Shown: positions 36,262-45,599, counted from the first letter of the stretch. The stretch is DNA of 64,000 bases from Bacillota bacterium (GCA_023439045.1 JAEXOY010000042.1:79648-143647); one strand, 5' to 3'. The notes: generated by a model not told the origin, from the sequence alone. Numbers and translations: made by a program.

Positions 36262-36329
36262 TAAGAACCGGGCGTAAATAAGACCCGAGTGTAAATAAGA
36301 ACCGAGCATAAATAAGAACCGAGCACAAA
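36262..36329. repeat. 17-bp tandem repeat, four units
   Basis: Units at 36262, 36279, 36296 and 36313, consensus TAAGAACCGAGCRYAAA, contiguous and exactly 17 bp each. It begins 8 nt downstream of the radical SAM gene's stop codon. Confidence 0.85.
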
Positions 36330-36336
36330 TTAGGAA

Positions 36337-37227
36337 CTATACCCCCTCTAAGTTGAAATCCGGAATATATTGTGTATCTGAAGAATTTCTTTCTTGAACA
36401 TATCCATTTGTAAGGCCTAAACTGTATAAGTGCTGGGTAACCCTTTCATATTCAGCTCGTGTTATGGGTCTATTTACCTTTGGAAACTCATTCGCTCTAT
36501 AAAAAGGCGTATACTGGCTCATCAAGGATACATAAACAGTTTTGGGCAGATTCTCTGCAATCCAATTAAGTATATTAATACTGCCCTTGGTATGTCCAGG
36601 TAGTATTAGATGCCTTATTATAAGACCCCTTTTTATTATCCCATTTTCATCAAATACTGGAGAGCCTACCTGCCTAAACATCTCCAATATTGCCTTTTCG
36701 CAAATTTGAGGATAATCGGGTGCGAAGGAATAGGCTTGTGCTGTTTTTTCTGAAAAGTACTTAAAGTCTGGCAAATAAACATCAACTATAGTCTCAAGCT
36801 CCTTGAGGGTAGCTACCTTTTCATAACCATTTGAGTTATAAACTACAGGTATTTTTAACTGTCCTGACTCTTTTAGAGGTAAAATACTCCCTATTATTGC
36901 GTCAGTGTAATGAGTAGGATTAACAAGATTGATATTATGTGCACCGCTTAATTGTAACTCTAAATAAATCTCCATCAGGCGCTCTATAGCTACTTCCTTA
37001 CCAAAGTTGCCCTGGCTAATATCATAGTTCTGACAATATATACACTTTAAATTGCAGCCCGAAAAAAATACTGTTCCTGACCCAACTTTTCCACTAATGC
37101 AGGGTTCCTCCCATTGGTGAAGAAAGGCTTTGGCCACCTTTGGCATAGCATATGACTTGCAAAACCCCACATTTATTTTACGATTGACTCCACAATTCCT
37201 TGGACACTTTGTGCACAATTCTTCCAT
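36337..37227 (-). CDS. Radical SAM protein, PflA-like
   Basis: A 296-residue radical SAM enzyme. The cluster motif is CNLKCIYC (C58, C62, C65), in FFSGCNLKCIYCQNYD, the sequence seen in the pyruvate-formate-lyase-activase-related group. Before it is a second cysteine set CTKCPRNCG plus C23 at the N-terminus, which could bind another metal or cluster. HxxLPGHTKG and the KYFSEKTAQAYSFAPDY block are typical of this uncharacterised COG1313-like group. The substrate is unknown; no glycyl-radical enzyme gene is adjacent. The ribosome site before ATG (GGGAG, 11 nt) is moderate. It is transcribed alone. Confidence 0.85.
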   Translation of the reverse strand: MEELCTKCPRNCGVNRKINVGFCKSYAMPKVAKAFLHQWEEPCISGKVGSGTVFFSGCNLKCIYCQNYDISQGNFGKEVAIERLMEIYLELQLSGAHNINLVNPTHYTDAIIGSILPLKESGQLKIPVVYNSNGYEKVATLKELETIVDVYLPDFKYFSEKTAQAYSFAPDYPQICEKAILEMFRQVGSPVFDENGIIKRGLIIRHLILPGHTKGSINILNWIAENLPKTVYVSLMSQYTPFYRANEFPKVNRPITRAEYERVTQHLYSLGLTNGYVQERNSSDTQYIPDFNLEGV

Positions 37228-37420
37228 ATTCTAAACTAAGCTCCCCGTAAATAATTAACAATATTGTAACCAGTATTTACATTAACATAAATTAAAAATA
37301 TAATTATCATTATAGTTCTAATAAAATATTATACTGTACTTGTAAAAAACACAGTATTAAATTTATATTTATTTATTCAAAAACTAGAAATGTCTTGGAG
37401 AAAGGATTATTTATCAAAAA

Positions 37421-38392
37421 ATGCGAGTTAATTCAGTGGGATTTAAGGAGCGAAAAAGCCGTTTTCCAAAAAACGCTTTTCTTGCTATTTTATATATATT
37501 GGTTATTTTAATAGTTGCAGTTGGTGTGCTTTCTTTTATTTCAGGGTTTAATCTTACACACCCGAAGAAGATTGAAACTCCACAGATTACATCAAATATA
37601 GCTCCTGATTACCGGAATGTTAGCTTTTATTGTATTGAGTCAAAGGAGAAGCTCAATGGTTGGTACTTTAATGCCTTAGGGTCAAAAAACACAGTACTTA
37701 TTGTTCATGGTTATGGACAAAATAGACTTCCTTTTGGAGAAGATACTTTTAAGCTCATTTCAATGCTCAATGATAAGGGCTATAATGTAATGACCTATGA
37801 CCTACGTGGTGCAGGCAATTCGTCAGGTTCCATTTCTACCTTCGGTAAAAATGAGAAGATTGACGTTATGAGCGCAATTAAATACCTAAAGCAGCAAGGG
37901 ACCCAAAATATTATTATTCTGGGTTATTCCACTGGTGCCTCCGCTAGCCTTTCAGCACTACTAGAAACCCCATATAGAGATAGCATCGCTGGGATTATTG
38001 CAGATAGTCCCTATTCAAAGGTTGACAATTTTATAACGGATTTGATTTCTGAAAAGACACATTACCCTAGTTTTCCTTTTGATCACACTATAAAGCTAGT
38101 AGTCAAACAGATTTGTAAGGCTGATAGCAGCTTGGATATTATATCAAAGATACCCGACATCATACCGACACCAGTCTTGTTTATTGATGGACAACAGGAG
38201 AACTTCAGGCATTATGGAAATACCAAGCTTCTGTATGAAATGTACTCTCGTAAGCACCCTACTACAGCTTATTATTGGAACTCTGGAGCTACAGATTACC
38301 TTGGGAGCTATATGAAATCTCCTGATGAATACATGGACAGAATTATGGAGTTTATAGAATTGTCATTGTCAAAGTCAGAGGTAGTAAAGTAA
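37421..38392 (+). CDS. Membrane-anchored alpha/beta hydrolase
   Basis: A 323-residue protein with a basic N-terminus, one transmembrane helix (about 20-43) and an alpha/beta-hydrolase domain likely outside the cell. Motifs: TVLIVHGYGQNR (oxyanion), nucleophile elbow GYSTGAS with S170, VLFIDGQQEN for the acid. The catalytic His is not obvious in the usual C-terminal place. Similar proteins (YqkD/Bem46-like) are esterases or peptidase-like of unknown substrate. The ATG at 37421 has only a distant GAAAGGA (about 15 nt), so the start is uncertain. It is transcribed alone on the plus strand. Confidence 0.82.
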   Translation: MRVNSVGFKERKSRFPKNAFLAILYILVILIVAVGVLSFISGFNLTHPKKIETPQITSNIAPDYRNVSFYCIESKEKLNGWYFNALGSKNTVLIVHGYGQNRLPFGEDTFKLISMLNDKGYNVMTYDLRGAGNSSGSISTFGKNEKIDVMSAIKYLKQQGTQNIIILGYSTGASASLSALLETPYRDSIAGIIADSPYSKVDNFITDLISEKTHYPSFPFDHTIKLVVKQICKADSSLDIISKIPDIIPTPVLFIDGQQENFRHYGNTKLLYEMYSRKHPTTAYYWNSGATDYLGSYMKSPDEYMDRIMEFIELSLSKSEVVK

Positions 38393-38466
38393 CTAGCTCT
38401 GATTTTGTATGAAGTTTCTCAATATTTGTTTTGTTTGTTTATACAGAGTATCAAGCGTTGAATTTT

Positions 38467-39339
38467 CTATACCTCTCTGGCAGGGGTAGGATTTACCAGC
38501 CATTTCAGTCCGCTATTCATTAACGCTGCAACGTAGCTGAAGGAGCTGTTTGCAATAATCATGCCCTTACACATGGACATTAATTGCATATCGATATAAT
38601 TTCTACCATGAGTGTTTCCCCGAACTGTTGTAAGGCGATTTTCAATAAGGTTAAGCCCAAGTGCTTCCTTATTATTTAAGCACCAATCAATATCGTCTGA
38701 AAAGAGAAAGTACTGTCCATCCAGTACAGCATTTTCAAGATTAACAATAGCGTCTTTATAAAAGCCTTCGTTTAGAGCCCACCCTAATTTAACAAAGTCA
38801 CCTCTCCTAATATGAATGCTAATAGAATTAGAGGTCCTTATCTTCTCTTCAATGTTAAGATTAGTACTATCGGTTATTTTGGGAAAGGTAAGTTCTTTTA
38901 ACAAAATTTTACGATTTAAGTCTAACCAACCCTTACATATCCAATACCCGTGATAGTACACATTACCATGAGCACTTAGTATTTCGCTTATACACTTGTT
39001 TGCTGGTGTATAGATATAATTCCCATCAAATTTGAAATCCGAGGTTTCGGCTACAAGAAATAAATCATTCCCGCTTTCCTTAAACTGCTGTGCAACTGAG
39101 AACCCTTTTGAAACATTCTCAACAATATCTGACCATACATCCTTGTCAAAGTACTCGCTTAGTCGATTTGTCTTTACCCCAAAAAGACTTTCAATCTCAT
39201 ATCCATTATGGTCGTGTGGTAGGAAGAAATATGTATCATCAAGCCAACACTGTTCGCCTGTATATAATTCTACATTTCTTGCAAAAATGTATTGGAATAT
39301 CTGGTTTCCCAGTCCCCCATTTATAAGTGCAATCTTCAT
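38467..39339 (-). CDS. Alpha-1,2-fucosyltransferase, GT11 family
   Basis: Transfers fucose (or a related 6-deoxyhexose) from GDP-fucose to a galactose or similar acceptor. The 290 residues contain the GT11 markers: the start IALINGGLGNQIFQYIFARN, the donor-site motif ISIHIRRGDFV near 175, and NSSFSYVAALMN near the C-terminus. GAGGAGGCAG precedes the ATG. It lies 78 nt after the FlgN-like gene on the same strand, at the end of the flaG-fliD-fliS unit, so it may act on flagellin glycan. No GDP-fucose synthesis genes are in the window. Confidence 0.88.
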   Translation of the reverse strand: MKIALINGGLGNQIFQYIFARNVELYTGEQCWLDDTYFFLPHDHNGYEIESLFGVKTNRLSEYFDKDVWSDIVENVSKGFSVAQQFKESGNDLFLVAETSDFKFDGNYIYTPANKCISEILSAHGNVYYHGYWICKGWLDLNRKILLKELTFPKITDSTNLNIEEKIRTSNSISIHIRRGDFVKLGWALNEGFYKDAIVNLENAVLDGQYFLFSDDIDWCLNNKEALGLNLIENRLTTVRGNTHGRNYIDMQLMSMCKGMIIANSSFSYVAALMNSGLKWLVNPTPAREV

Positions 39340-39370
39340 TTCTTACTGCCTCCTCATAAGATATACAGAA

Positions 39371-39397
39371 CTGCTGTATGCATTAGCTTTACAGCAG
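39371..39397. repeat. Short inverted repeat between the FlgN-like and fucosyltransferase genes
   Basis: CTGCTGTA / TACAGCAG, an 8-bp stem with an 11-nt loop. It has no T-run on the minus strand, so read-through into the fucosyltransferase gene is possible. Confidence 0.45.
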
Positions 39398-39417
39398 CCC
39401 TAAAATGAGAAATGTCG

Positions 39418-39906
39418 TTATTTTTTTGTATCGAAATAAGTGGTTGTAGCCGCAACAGCATTGTACTTACTTGCCCGATAAGCATTTGTCGCCACCTTAC
39501 CATTATTAATCTTTTTGATCTCTGTGGCAAGTTTATCTAGCACGTTATTAGCCTGCTTATTATTGGATTGTTCAACATTCTCGATCTCTCTAAGTGTATT
39601 CACAATCTTTTCTATTATTTGTCTCAACTCTGATAGGCCATCAATATCATGAACATTAAGCTGGTCAAGAGAGTTAACCTTTTTTATAGACTTTAGCCTT
39701 TCAAAGTATACCGAAAATGCCTCATCAGACTTATCTATCCTGTCTATAAGTTCCTGTTTTGCATCTATGGATTTCTGTAAAGCCTCGATAGAATCCTCAG
39801 TAATTACAGTAGACTGTCTTCTTGTCTCTTCAAGCACTTGGCCTAACAATTCAAGCTTATTTAAAGACAACTGTATTAGCTTCTTTACATATTCCTCCGG
39901 TGTCAT
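39418..39906 (-). CDS. FlgN-like flagellar export chaperone
   Basis: A 162-residue, mostly helical protein with a long predicted coiled-coil (about 5-130) and a polar C-terminus (VATNAYRASKYNAVAATTTYF), the layout of FlgN chaperones, which escort hook-associated proteins FlgK and FlgL to the export gate. A FliT-type role is an alternative. The ATG follows GGGGGTAATAG and the gene lies 17 nt after fliS. The fold and context support a chaperone; the family assignment is moderate. Confidence 0.65.
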   Translation of the reverse strand: MTPEEYVKKLIQLSLNKLELLGQVLEETRRQSTVITEDSIEALQKSIDAKQELIDRIDKSDEAFSVYFERLKSIKKVNSLDQLNVHDIDGLSELRQIIEKIVNTLREIENVEQSNNKQANNVLDKLATEIKKINNGKVATNAYRASKYNAVAATTTYFDTKK

Positions 39907-39923
39907 CTATTACCCCCTAATCA

Positions 39924-40343
39924 TTATACCAAACCCGCAGCAGCAAGAGAAGATGAGGTATTTGGGGCTATAGCCTGTTTAGGTGCACTATGCTTAGCTA
40001 ACTTCATGGCTTGAACCCAAGTATCCCTAAATTCCTTTGAGAGGTTTAGAACTTCCTCCAGTATTTCAATATCTTTTTTAATATCAGCAGTAATAAGCCT
40101 TTGATTCATATAATCGTAAAGCAGATACATTGTTTCTGAAACAGGGTATTTCATATCAAGAGTAACCTTAAATTCCGTAATAATATTCTGTGCCTTTACA
40201 ATACAGGTATGCGCCTTTTCCACTTCCTTTTTTTCAACATTATTAATTGCCTGCATGAGAAATTTAACCAGGCCATTGTATAGCATAAGCGTTAGTTCTT
40301 CCGGTGTGGAAGTATTAATAGTGTTCGCTCTATATTGATCCAT
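39924..40343 (-). CDS. fliS: Flagellar export chaperone FliS
   Basis: A 139-residue helical chaperone that binds the disordered C-terminus of flagellin and prevents premature polymerisation. It starts with the typical YRANTINTSTPEELTLMLYNG and ends its helical core with DTWVQAMKLA. It lies 23 nt downstream of fliD, with CGGAGG before its ATG. It is part of the flaG-fliD-fliS transcript driven by a sigma-28-like promoter. Confidence 0.95.
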   Translation of the reverse strand: MDQYRANTINTSTPEELTLMLYNGLVKFLMQAINNVEKKEVEKAHTCIVKAQNIITEFKVTLDMKYPVSETMYLLYDYMNQRLITADIKKDIEILEEVLNLSKEFRDTWVQAMKLAKHSAPKQAIAPNTSSSLAAAGLV

Positions 40344-40366
40344 AAGTAACCTCCGTATATTAGTTA

Positions 40367-42316
40367 TTATCCTAAGCTTGATAGCTGCGATGTAAGCCAG
40401 TTACTTTGGGCACTTAGCTTTGACATTGCTGTCTCTAATGCGGAATATTTCTTGTAGTAAGCTGTTTCTTTAGCATCAAGCTTACTAGCAAGGTCTGTCA
40501 TTCTTGTCTGATAATCTGTAATTTCGTTATATAACACATTGCTATATTCGGAATAATCACCGACAAGCCCAGCCTGTTCAAGAAGTAGACCCTTTTTACC
40601 GTTTGAATCTCTAATTGTTCTAATATTACTCTCTATTATATCAAAGAATCTACTAGCAAGACCTTGACTTTGGTAACTTTCAGTTTTTTCTTGTTTTGTT
40701 GCGTTACTGGACAACTCCTTTGCAGGTGCTGTAAACAAACTCTGTACAGCATCAGGGTCTTTTGCTATAGCAGCTTTGAGGGCATCCTCATCTATAGTAA
40801 GAACTCCCTTATCGGACCAAGAAGTTGAAGAGATTCCAATATCATTAAGCGATAGCTTTTGCCCTTTAACGGTATCTGTTAATGCCCTATTCATATCATC
40901 CAGCATATTTTGCAGAATATTATCATTCCTGAGTAGACCAGTTTTAGCCTTGGCTTCCCACTTCTCTATCTGTTCCTCCGTCATTGCTGATTTCTCTTCA
41001 GTGCTAAGCGGCTGATAGCTTCTGTCATATTTTTCAGAAAGCTTCGTGTTGACTTTATCTAGCATTTCATTATATTTGTTTACAAAGTTCTTTATGTTGT
41101 TAAATAACGAGTCAGTATCTCTCGTAATGGTAATGGTTTCTTCTGCAGTGCTTACATCTTTCAATTTAATGTTGATTCCATTTACCGTTATGGAATTATC
41201 ACTTCGCGTTATCTTCTGTCCGTTTATCGATATAACAGCATCTTTTCCCTCTTTAAAATTAGCCACATTTGTGTTATCTAAAAGGTTTAATGCCTTGAAG
41301 AAGTCTCCACCTTCATCATTAATATTAACCGATGTACCTGCTCCTAATTTCTTGGACTCAATCTTTATAGAATCTGATAGTACGTCATATGACATCCTCA
41401 CATTGGCACTTTCATTGGAGTTAACCTTATTAAAAACATCCTCCAATGTATCTGTTGAATTAAATGTAAACTCAACATTATTTATAGAAAATCTCAGCTT
41501 GTCATCATAGTTAAAATTAAAGGAATTTGAAAGAGAATTCCTCAATTCTGATAATGTTGTGTTTGTAGAAATTCTGTTGTTTTTGTTGGAATCAGTAGTA
41601 AAGCCCATTTCCCCAACTGCAGACTGACTTTCATCTGTTGGTGAAGAAACAGAAAAGCTTGTAACACCACTAGCTACATCTGAAGTAAACTTTAATACAT
41701 TATTATCACCAACAGATGCTGTAATTTTGCCTGTTCCAAAAGCCCTGGTAATCTGGCTGTTCAAGGTCCTCAGCAATGCATCTGTCTCTGTCTCGGTCCC
41801 TATCGTTGCCATGTCCGAAGGTATAGTAATTTGCTGACTTACACCATCTACATTAAGCATGAACTTTTTTCCCTTGAGCCCCTCATAGTTAAAGGGCTGA
41901 GAACCAGAAACATCTTTTGAAATAGCCTTCGAGCTAGTAATATAACCAGCACTGGCAATTGCATCAACCTTGACTTTATATGTACCTGCTGTGGAGTCTG
42001 CATTTGCAACAACAGAAAAAGCAGTTGAAGAATTTGTAACCGTCATTGACTTGTATGCTGCCTGAGACAAAAGATTAGTTTGCATTTTGGCAACGTCAAA
42101 ATACTCGTCCTTTAAGCCTTTAACCAAACTTGTTATATCTCTATATGCATCTATTTTCCACTCTGCAAGTTGCTTTTTTTGCGAAAGCTTATCATACGGT
42201 GCTCTTTCAACTGTCATCAGCTGCTTAATAAGAGAATCCGTATCAAGGCCTGTGGATAATCCACTAATTCTAAGCTTTGATGAAGAAGTATATCCATTTA
42301 GAGCACTTATTGGCAT
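40367..42316 (-). CDS. fliD: Flagellar filament cap protein FliD
   Basis: The cap (HAP2) that helps flagellin fold and assemble at the filament tip. The 649 residues have the FliD_N start SKLRISGLSTGLDTDSLIKQ followed by TVERAPYDKLSQKKQLAEWK and a FliD_C end with a coiled coil (about 600-645). A flagellin-hook-IN-like motif is in the middle. The length is within the normal range, with a variable exposed central domain. GAAAGGA precedes the ATG. It sits between flaG and fliS. Confidence 0.95.
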   Translation of the reverse strand: MPISALNGYTSSSKLRISGLSTGLDTDSLIKQLMTVERAPYDKLSQKKQLAEWKIDAYRDITSLVKGLKDEYFDVAKMQTNLLSQAAYKSMTVTNSSTAFSVVANADSTAGTYKVKVDAIASAGYITSSKAISKDVSGSQPFNYEGLKGKKFMLNVDGVSQQITIPSDMATIGTETETDALLRTLNSQITRAFGTGKITASVGDNNVLKFTSDVASGVTSFSVSSPTDESQSAVGEMGFTTDSNKNNRISTNTTLSELRNSLSNSFNFNYDDKLRFSINNVEFTFNSTDTLEDVFNKVNSNESANVRMSYDVLSDSIKIESKKLGAGTSVNINDEGGDFFKALNLLDNTNVANFKEGKDAVISINGQKITRSDNSITVNGINIKLKDVSTAEETITITRDTDSLFNNIKNFVNKYNEMLDKVNTKLSEKYDRSYQPLSTEEKSAMTEEQIEKWEAKAKTGLLRNDNILQNMLDDMNRALTDTVKGQKLSLNDIGISSTSWSDKGVLTIDEDALKAAIAKDPDAVQSLFTAPAKELSSNATKQEKTESYQSQGLASRFFDIIESNIRTIRDSNGKKGLLLEQAGLVGDYSEYSNVLYNEITDYQTRMTDLASKLDAKETAYYKKYSALETAMSKLSAQSNWLTSQLSSLG

Positions 42317-42403
42317 AGTATCAATCCTTTCTTAAATGTATGTAACTACATGTTTTATCTTATATAATGCAATCATATGTTAGCTTATATAATACAATAT
42401 AAG

Positions 42404-42799
42404 TTATCGTCTCTCATCAACTAGTACACCAGCCATCTCACATAGCTTGGCAACCATATCTAGAACCTTCTCATTGGGTATCTCTCTGATAATTTCATTT
42501 GTGTCTGTATCTATAACCTTTACCATTATCTCTTTTGTCTTTTCGTGGATGGTAAACTCAAACTTCTTGTTTGCACCCATAATGGCTTTGTTAGCCTTTT
42601 CAATAGCATCAATAACTACTTTCTCAGATATCGGCATTTGACTTCTTTCCTGTGTGGTAATCTGAGAGATAAGCATTGTGTCATAAGTTTGCTTTTCTGA
42701 TGCCGGTTGCGCAAGCTGTGCAGGAACCTGTGTTGAAGTCTGGGACGTCTTAATTATATCCTGAGGAAGGGCAGCCGTACTTAAACCCTCAATTCTCAT
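42404..42799 (-). CDS. flaG: Flagellar protein FlaG
   Basis: A 131-residue protein of the FlaG family, which affects filament length. The C-terminal half has the family core FEFTIHEKTKEIMVKVIDTD followed by IIREIPNEKVLDMVA. The N-terminal half is polar and variable. ATG at 42799 directly follows GGAGG; an in-frame start 24 nt upstream lacks support. It is the first gene of the flaG-fliD-fliS-FlgN-like unit with a sigma-28-like promoter 88 nt upstream. Confidence 0.92.
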   Translation of the reverse strand: MRIEGLSTAALPQDIIKTSQTSTQVPAQLAQPASEKQTYDTMLISQITTQERSQMPISEKVVIDAIEKANKAIMGANKKFEFTIHEKTKEIMVKVIDTDTNEIIREIPNEKVLDMVAKLCEMAGVLVDERR

Positions 42800-42886
42800 A
42801 ATATTACCTCCAATTCTAAACAAATAAATTACCTTGTCTTACTGATTAAACTATGTTCTAATCCTTACAGACTATTCTTATTTTAT

Positions 42887-42913
42887 TTATCGGCTGAGTT
42901 AGTAAATAAGTTA
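42887..42913 (-). promoter_or_regulatory. Sigma-28-type promoter for flaG-fliD-fliS
   Basis: On the minus strand TAAC (42913-42910), 15 nt, then GCCGATAA (42894-42887). The Gram-positive sigma-D/sigma-28 consensus is TAAA-N15-GCCGATAT. Confidence 0.75.
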
Positions 42914-42973
42914 ATAGATATTTGGAAATATAATGTTGTTAAAAATATAATGTTGTTTAAAATATAAATTTGT

Positions 42974-43000
42974 TAAAAATTAAGGTATTATTGTCGATAT
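42974..43000 (+). promoter_or_regulatory. Sigma-28-type promoter for rfbH
   Basis: TAAA (42974-42977), exactly 15 nt, then GTCGATAT (42993-43000), one mismatch to GCCGATAT. It lies 69 nt before the rfbH start and diverges from the flaG promoter. Confidence 0.65.
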
Positions 43001-43069
43001 AAATAAAGAAGAATTTGGTTTTATTATTTGTAAGAGTTTTGTTTATTAATATAGGTACAGGGGGCATAA

Positions 43070-44392
43070 ATGCTACAGCATGAGAAAAAGCTTGAAATAC
43101 TCAATCTAGTTAGAGAATACAGCAACCTCTTCCATAAACCAGCACCTTACCATAGCGGTGATAGGATACCCTACGCGGCGAGAGTATTTGACTCAGATGA
43201 TGTATGTGCTTTGGTGGATAGTGCTTTGGACTTCTGGCTAACAGCAGGTAAATATGCCGATATGTTTGAGAAAGAATTTTCTAGATATCTTGGTGTAAAA
43301 CACTCAATTCTAGTTAATTCAGGTTCATCTGCTAATCTTTTAGCATTTATGACGCTTACCTCTCCACTATTGGGGGAAAGATCAATACAGCCTGGAGATG
43401 AGGTTATTACAGTAGCGGCAGGTTTCCCTACTACTGTGGCTCCCATTGTTCAATATGGTGCAATTCCTGTTTTTGTAGACGTCTGCTTACCTACATATAA
43501 TATTGATACCTCTATGTTAGAGGATGCATACAGCCCTAAAACAAAGGCTGTTATGCTTGCCCACACTTTGGGTAATCCATTTGACATAAAGGCTGTGAAA
43601 GGCTTTTGTGACAAATACAACCTATGGTTAATAGAGGACAACTGTGATGCACTAGGTTCACTATATACTCTTGATGGATTGACAAAAAAGACTGGAACCT
43701 TCGGTGATATTGGTACGTCCAGCTTTTACCCTCCTCACCATATGACAATGGGAGAAGGCGGTGCTGTATACACTGATAATGCCCTGCTACATAAGATAAT
43801 GCTGTCCCTTAGGGACTGGGGGCGCGACTGTGTGTGTCCGTCTGGCAGGGATAATTTCTGCGGCAGTAGATTTGATGGTCAGTACGGCGAGCTGCCAAAA
43901 GGCTATGACCACAAATATGTCTACTCACATTTTGGGTATAACCTCAAGGCTACTGATATGCAGGCGGCCGTTGGCTGCGAGCAGCTAAAGAAGTTGGATA
44001 GCTTCTGTGCGACTAGGCGTAAAAACTGGCATTTGCTAAGAGCTGGACTTGCAGATATGAATGACTTTTTTATTTTGCCTGAGCCTTCACCTGATTCTGA
44101 TCCCTCCTGGTTTGGTTTCTTGCTAACCCTCAGGGACAATTGTGGCATCGATAGAGAAACAATCGTTCGTAAGCTTGAAGCTTCTGGCATCCAGACAAGA
44201 ATGCTCTTTGCGGGTAATCTTATAAAGCATCCCTGCTTTGATGAAATGCGTGCCTCAGGTAAAGGCTATCGAGTAGTTGGCTCACTTGACACTACCGATA
44301 AAATTATGAATGATACCTTTTGGGTGGGGGTTTATCCGGGGATTACTGAAGAGATGGTAGGAGATATGATAAGACATCTACAACATCTATAA
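43070..44392 (+). CDS. rfbH: CDP-4-dehydro-6-deoxyglucose 3-dehydratase (E1)
   Basis: Removes the 3-hydroxyl of CDP-4-keto-6-deoxyglucose, the key step to 3,6-dideoxyhexoses. It is a 440-residue PLP/PMP-dependent DegT-fold enzyme, but with the E1 signatures: histidine in place of the Schiff-base lysine (SFYPPHHMTMGEGG, H223/H224) and [2Fe-2S] cysteines C192, C254, C256 and C264, matching the C-X1-C-X7-C part of the known motif. GGGGG precedes the ATG. Its flavin-dependent reductase partner (E3) is not in the window. It is transcribed divergently from flaG and convergently toward the sugar island, from its own sigma-28-like promoter. Confidence 0.93.
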   Translation: MLQHEKKLEILNLVREYSNLFHKPAPYHSGDRIPYAARVFDSDDVCALVDSALDFWLTAGKYADMFEKEFSRYLGVKHSILVNSGSSANLLAFMTLTSPLLGERSIQPGDEVITVAAGFPTTVAPIVQYGAIPVFVDVCLPTYNIDTSMLEDAYSPKTKAVMLAHTLGNPFDIKAVKGFCDKYNLWLIEDNCDALGSLYTLDGLTKKTGTFGDIGTSSFYPPHHMTMGEGGAVYTDNALLHKIMLSLRDWGRDCVCPSGRDNFCGSRFDGQYGELPKGYDHKYVYSHFGYNLKATDMQAAVGCEQLKKLDSFCATRRKNWHLLRAGLADMNDFFILPEPSPDSDPSWFGFLLTLRDNCGIDRETIVRKLEASGIQTRMLFAGNLIKHPCFDEMRASGKGYRVVGSLDTTDKIMNDTFWVGVYPGITEEMVGDMIRHLQHL

Positions 44393-44435
44393 AACTTAAC
44401 ATTAAGCCCTACTAGCTTTAGCCCTTAATATCATG

Positions 44436-45599
44436 TTAGATATTGCATTCACAATCATAAAACCTTTTTTTAAGACTAATATTGCCTTTTTCTAATACAT
44501 TTATAATTGTTTTAACTATGGTACTAGATGTATTGGGCTGAAAATAGGGATTCTCTATATTTTTAACGTTTTTAGTCAATCCTGCGTTAATAGCCTTTAC
44601 TATTTCAGCCTTATAGGGTTGGCAGTTAATCACTGATTCGGCACGAGTTCTCCCTTTTTGTCTATCGCCAATATCTATAGTAACTACATTCAAGCTTGGT
44701 GCCTCGTAAATGCCACTAGAAGAATTTCCTATAACCAATTTACAATGCTTCATTGCACTTAAATATCTAAGGAGTCCTAGGCTCTTGAATGCTACAGTCA
44801 TTTTTTTATTTTTACTAACATACTCATCAATCATGTTGTTTATTATGTTTCCGTTAGCATCAGAATTAGCTTTAGTGAAAATAAACTTCATGTCCTTAAA
44901 TTCATCAATAGCATCTAGTAACTCCTGGAACTGTATTGCAATATTAATGTTTTCAAGGGTAACGGGGTGAAAGGTAACTATTGAATACTTCTCTCCTAAA
45001 TTAAAACCAATACTATGCTCTAATTCTTCCTTACCAAGCAACTTGGTAGTAAGTATATTTTCTACTCCTAGGCTACCTACATTAAATATACAGTTTGGAT
45101 TCTCTCCAAGCTGAATAACTCTTTTTCTCGATTGCTCACAACTAACAAAATGCAGACAGCTCATTTTTGTTATGCTATGCCTAAAAAATTCATCTGTTGC
45201 ACCCTCAGTTGTATCTCCACCATACAGATGCGCTATAGGTATATTTAAAACTGCTGCCACAGTAGCAACAGCAAAGGTTTCATACCTATCTCCTAATAGT
45301 ACTAAAATATCAGGTTTAAAATTTGAAAAGTACTCTGAAAACTTCTTAATTGTGATAGAAATATTATTTAATATTCCAACAGGAGTAAAAATATCAGTAA
45401 TGATATCTATTTTCTTATGAATAGGAAATCCTTCTTGCTCAATTTCTCTATATGTGAAGCCAAAGTGCTCATGAAGGTGCATTCCTGTAGCTACAATTTT
45501 TAAGTCAACATTGTTCAATTTTAAAAATTCGGAAATGACAGGCTTAAGCAAACCAAATTCCGCTCTTGTTCCTGTTACGATAGTAATAGTTTTTTTCAT
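44436..45599 (-). CDS. legG: UDP/GDP-sugar 2-epimerase (hydrolysing), LegG/NeuC type
   Basis: Hydrolysing 2-epimerase of the NeuC/LegG family. In legionaminic-acid synthesis it converts the nucleotide 2,4-diacetamido-trideoxyglucose to free 2,4-diacetamido-trideoxymannose. The 387-residue GT-B-like fold starts TITIVTGTRAEFGLLKPVIS and contains YGGDTTEGATDEFFRHSITK and GNSSSGIYEAP. The ATG overlaps the legI stop (ATGA). The LegG assignment rests on the neighbouring legB, legC and ptmE-like genes; alone the sequence could equally be NeuC. Confidence 0.85.
   Translation of the reverse strand: MKKTITIVTGTRAEFGLLKPVISEFLKLNNVDLKIVATGMHLHEHFGFTYREIEQEGFPIHKKIDIITDIFTPVGILNNISITIKKFSEYFSNFKPDILVLLGDRYETFAVATVAAVLNIPIAHLYGGDTTEGATDEFFRHSITKMSCLHFVSCEQSRKRVIQLGENPNCIFNVGSLGVENILTTKLLGKEELEHSIGFNLGEKYSIVTFHPVTLENINIAIQFQELLDAIDEFKDMKFIFTKANSDANGNIINNMIDEYVSKNKKMTVAFKSLGLLRYLSAMKHCKLVIGNSSSGIYEAPSLNVVTIDIGDRQKGRTRAESVINCQPYKAEIVKAINAGLTKNVKNIENPYFQPNTSSTIVKTIINVLEKGNISLKKRFYDCECNI

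Noticed and set aside
36262..36329. Possible CRISPR or iteron origin
   Set aside because: 17-bp contiguous units without spacers, and no replication gene nearby.
43070..44392. Ordinary sugar aminotransferase
   Set aside because: The Schiff-base lysine is replaced by histidine and the iron-sulphur cysteines are present, which identifies the E1 dehydratase.
44393..44435. Terminator between the convergent rfbH and legG genes
   Set aside because: Only an imperfect AT-rich stem without a T-run could be found.
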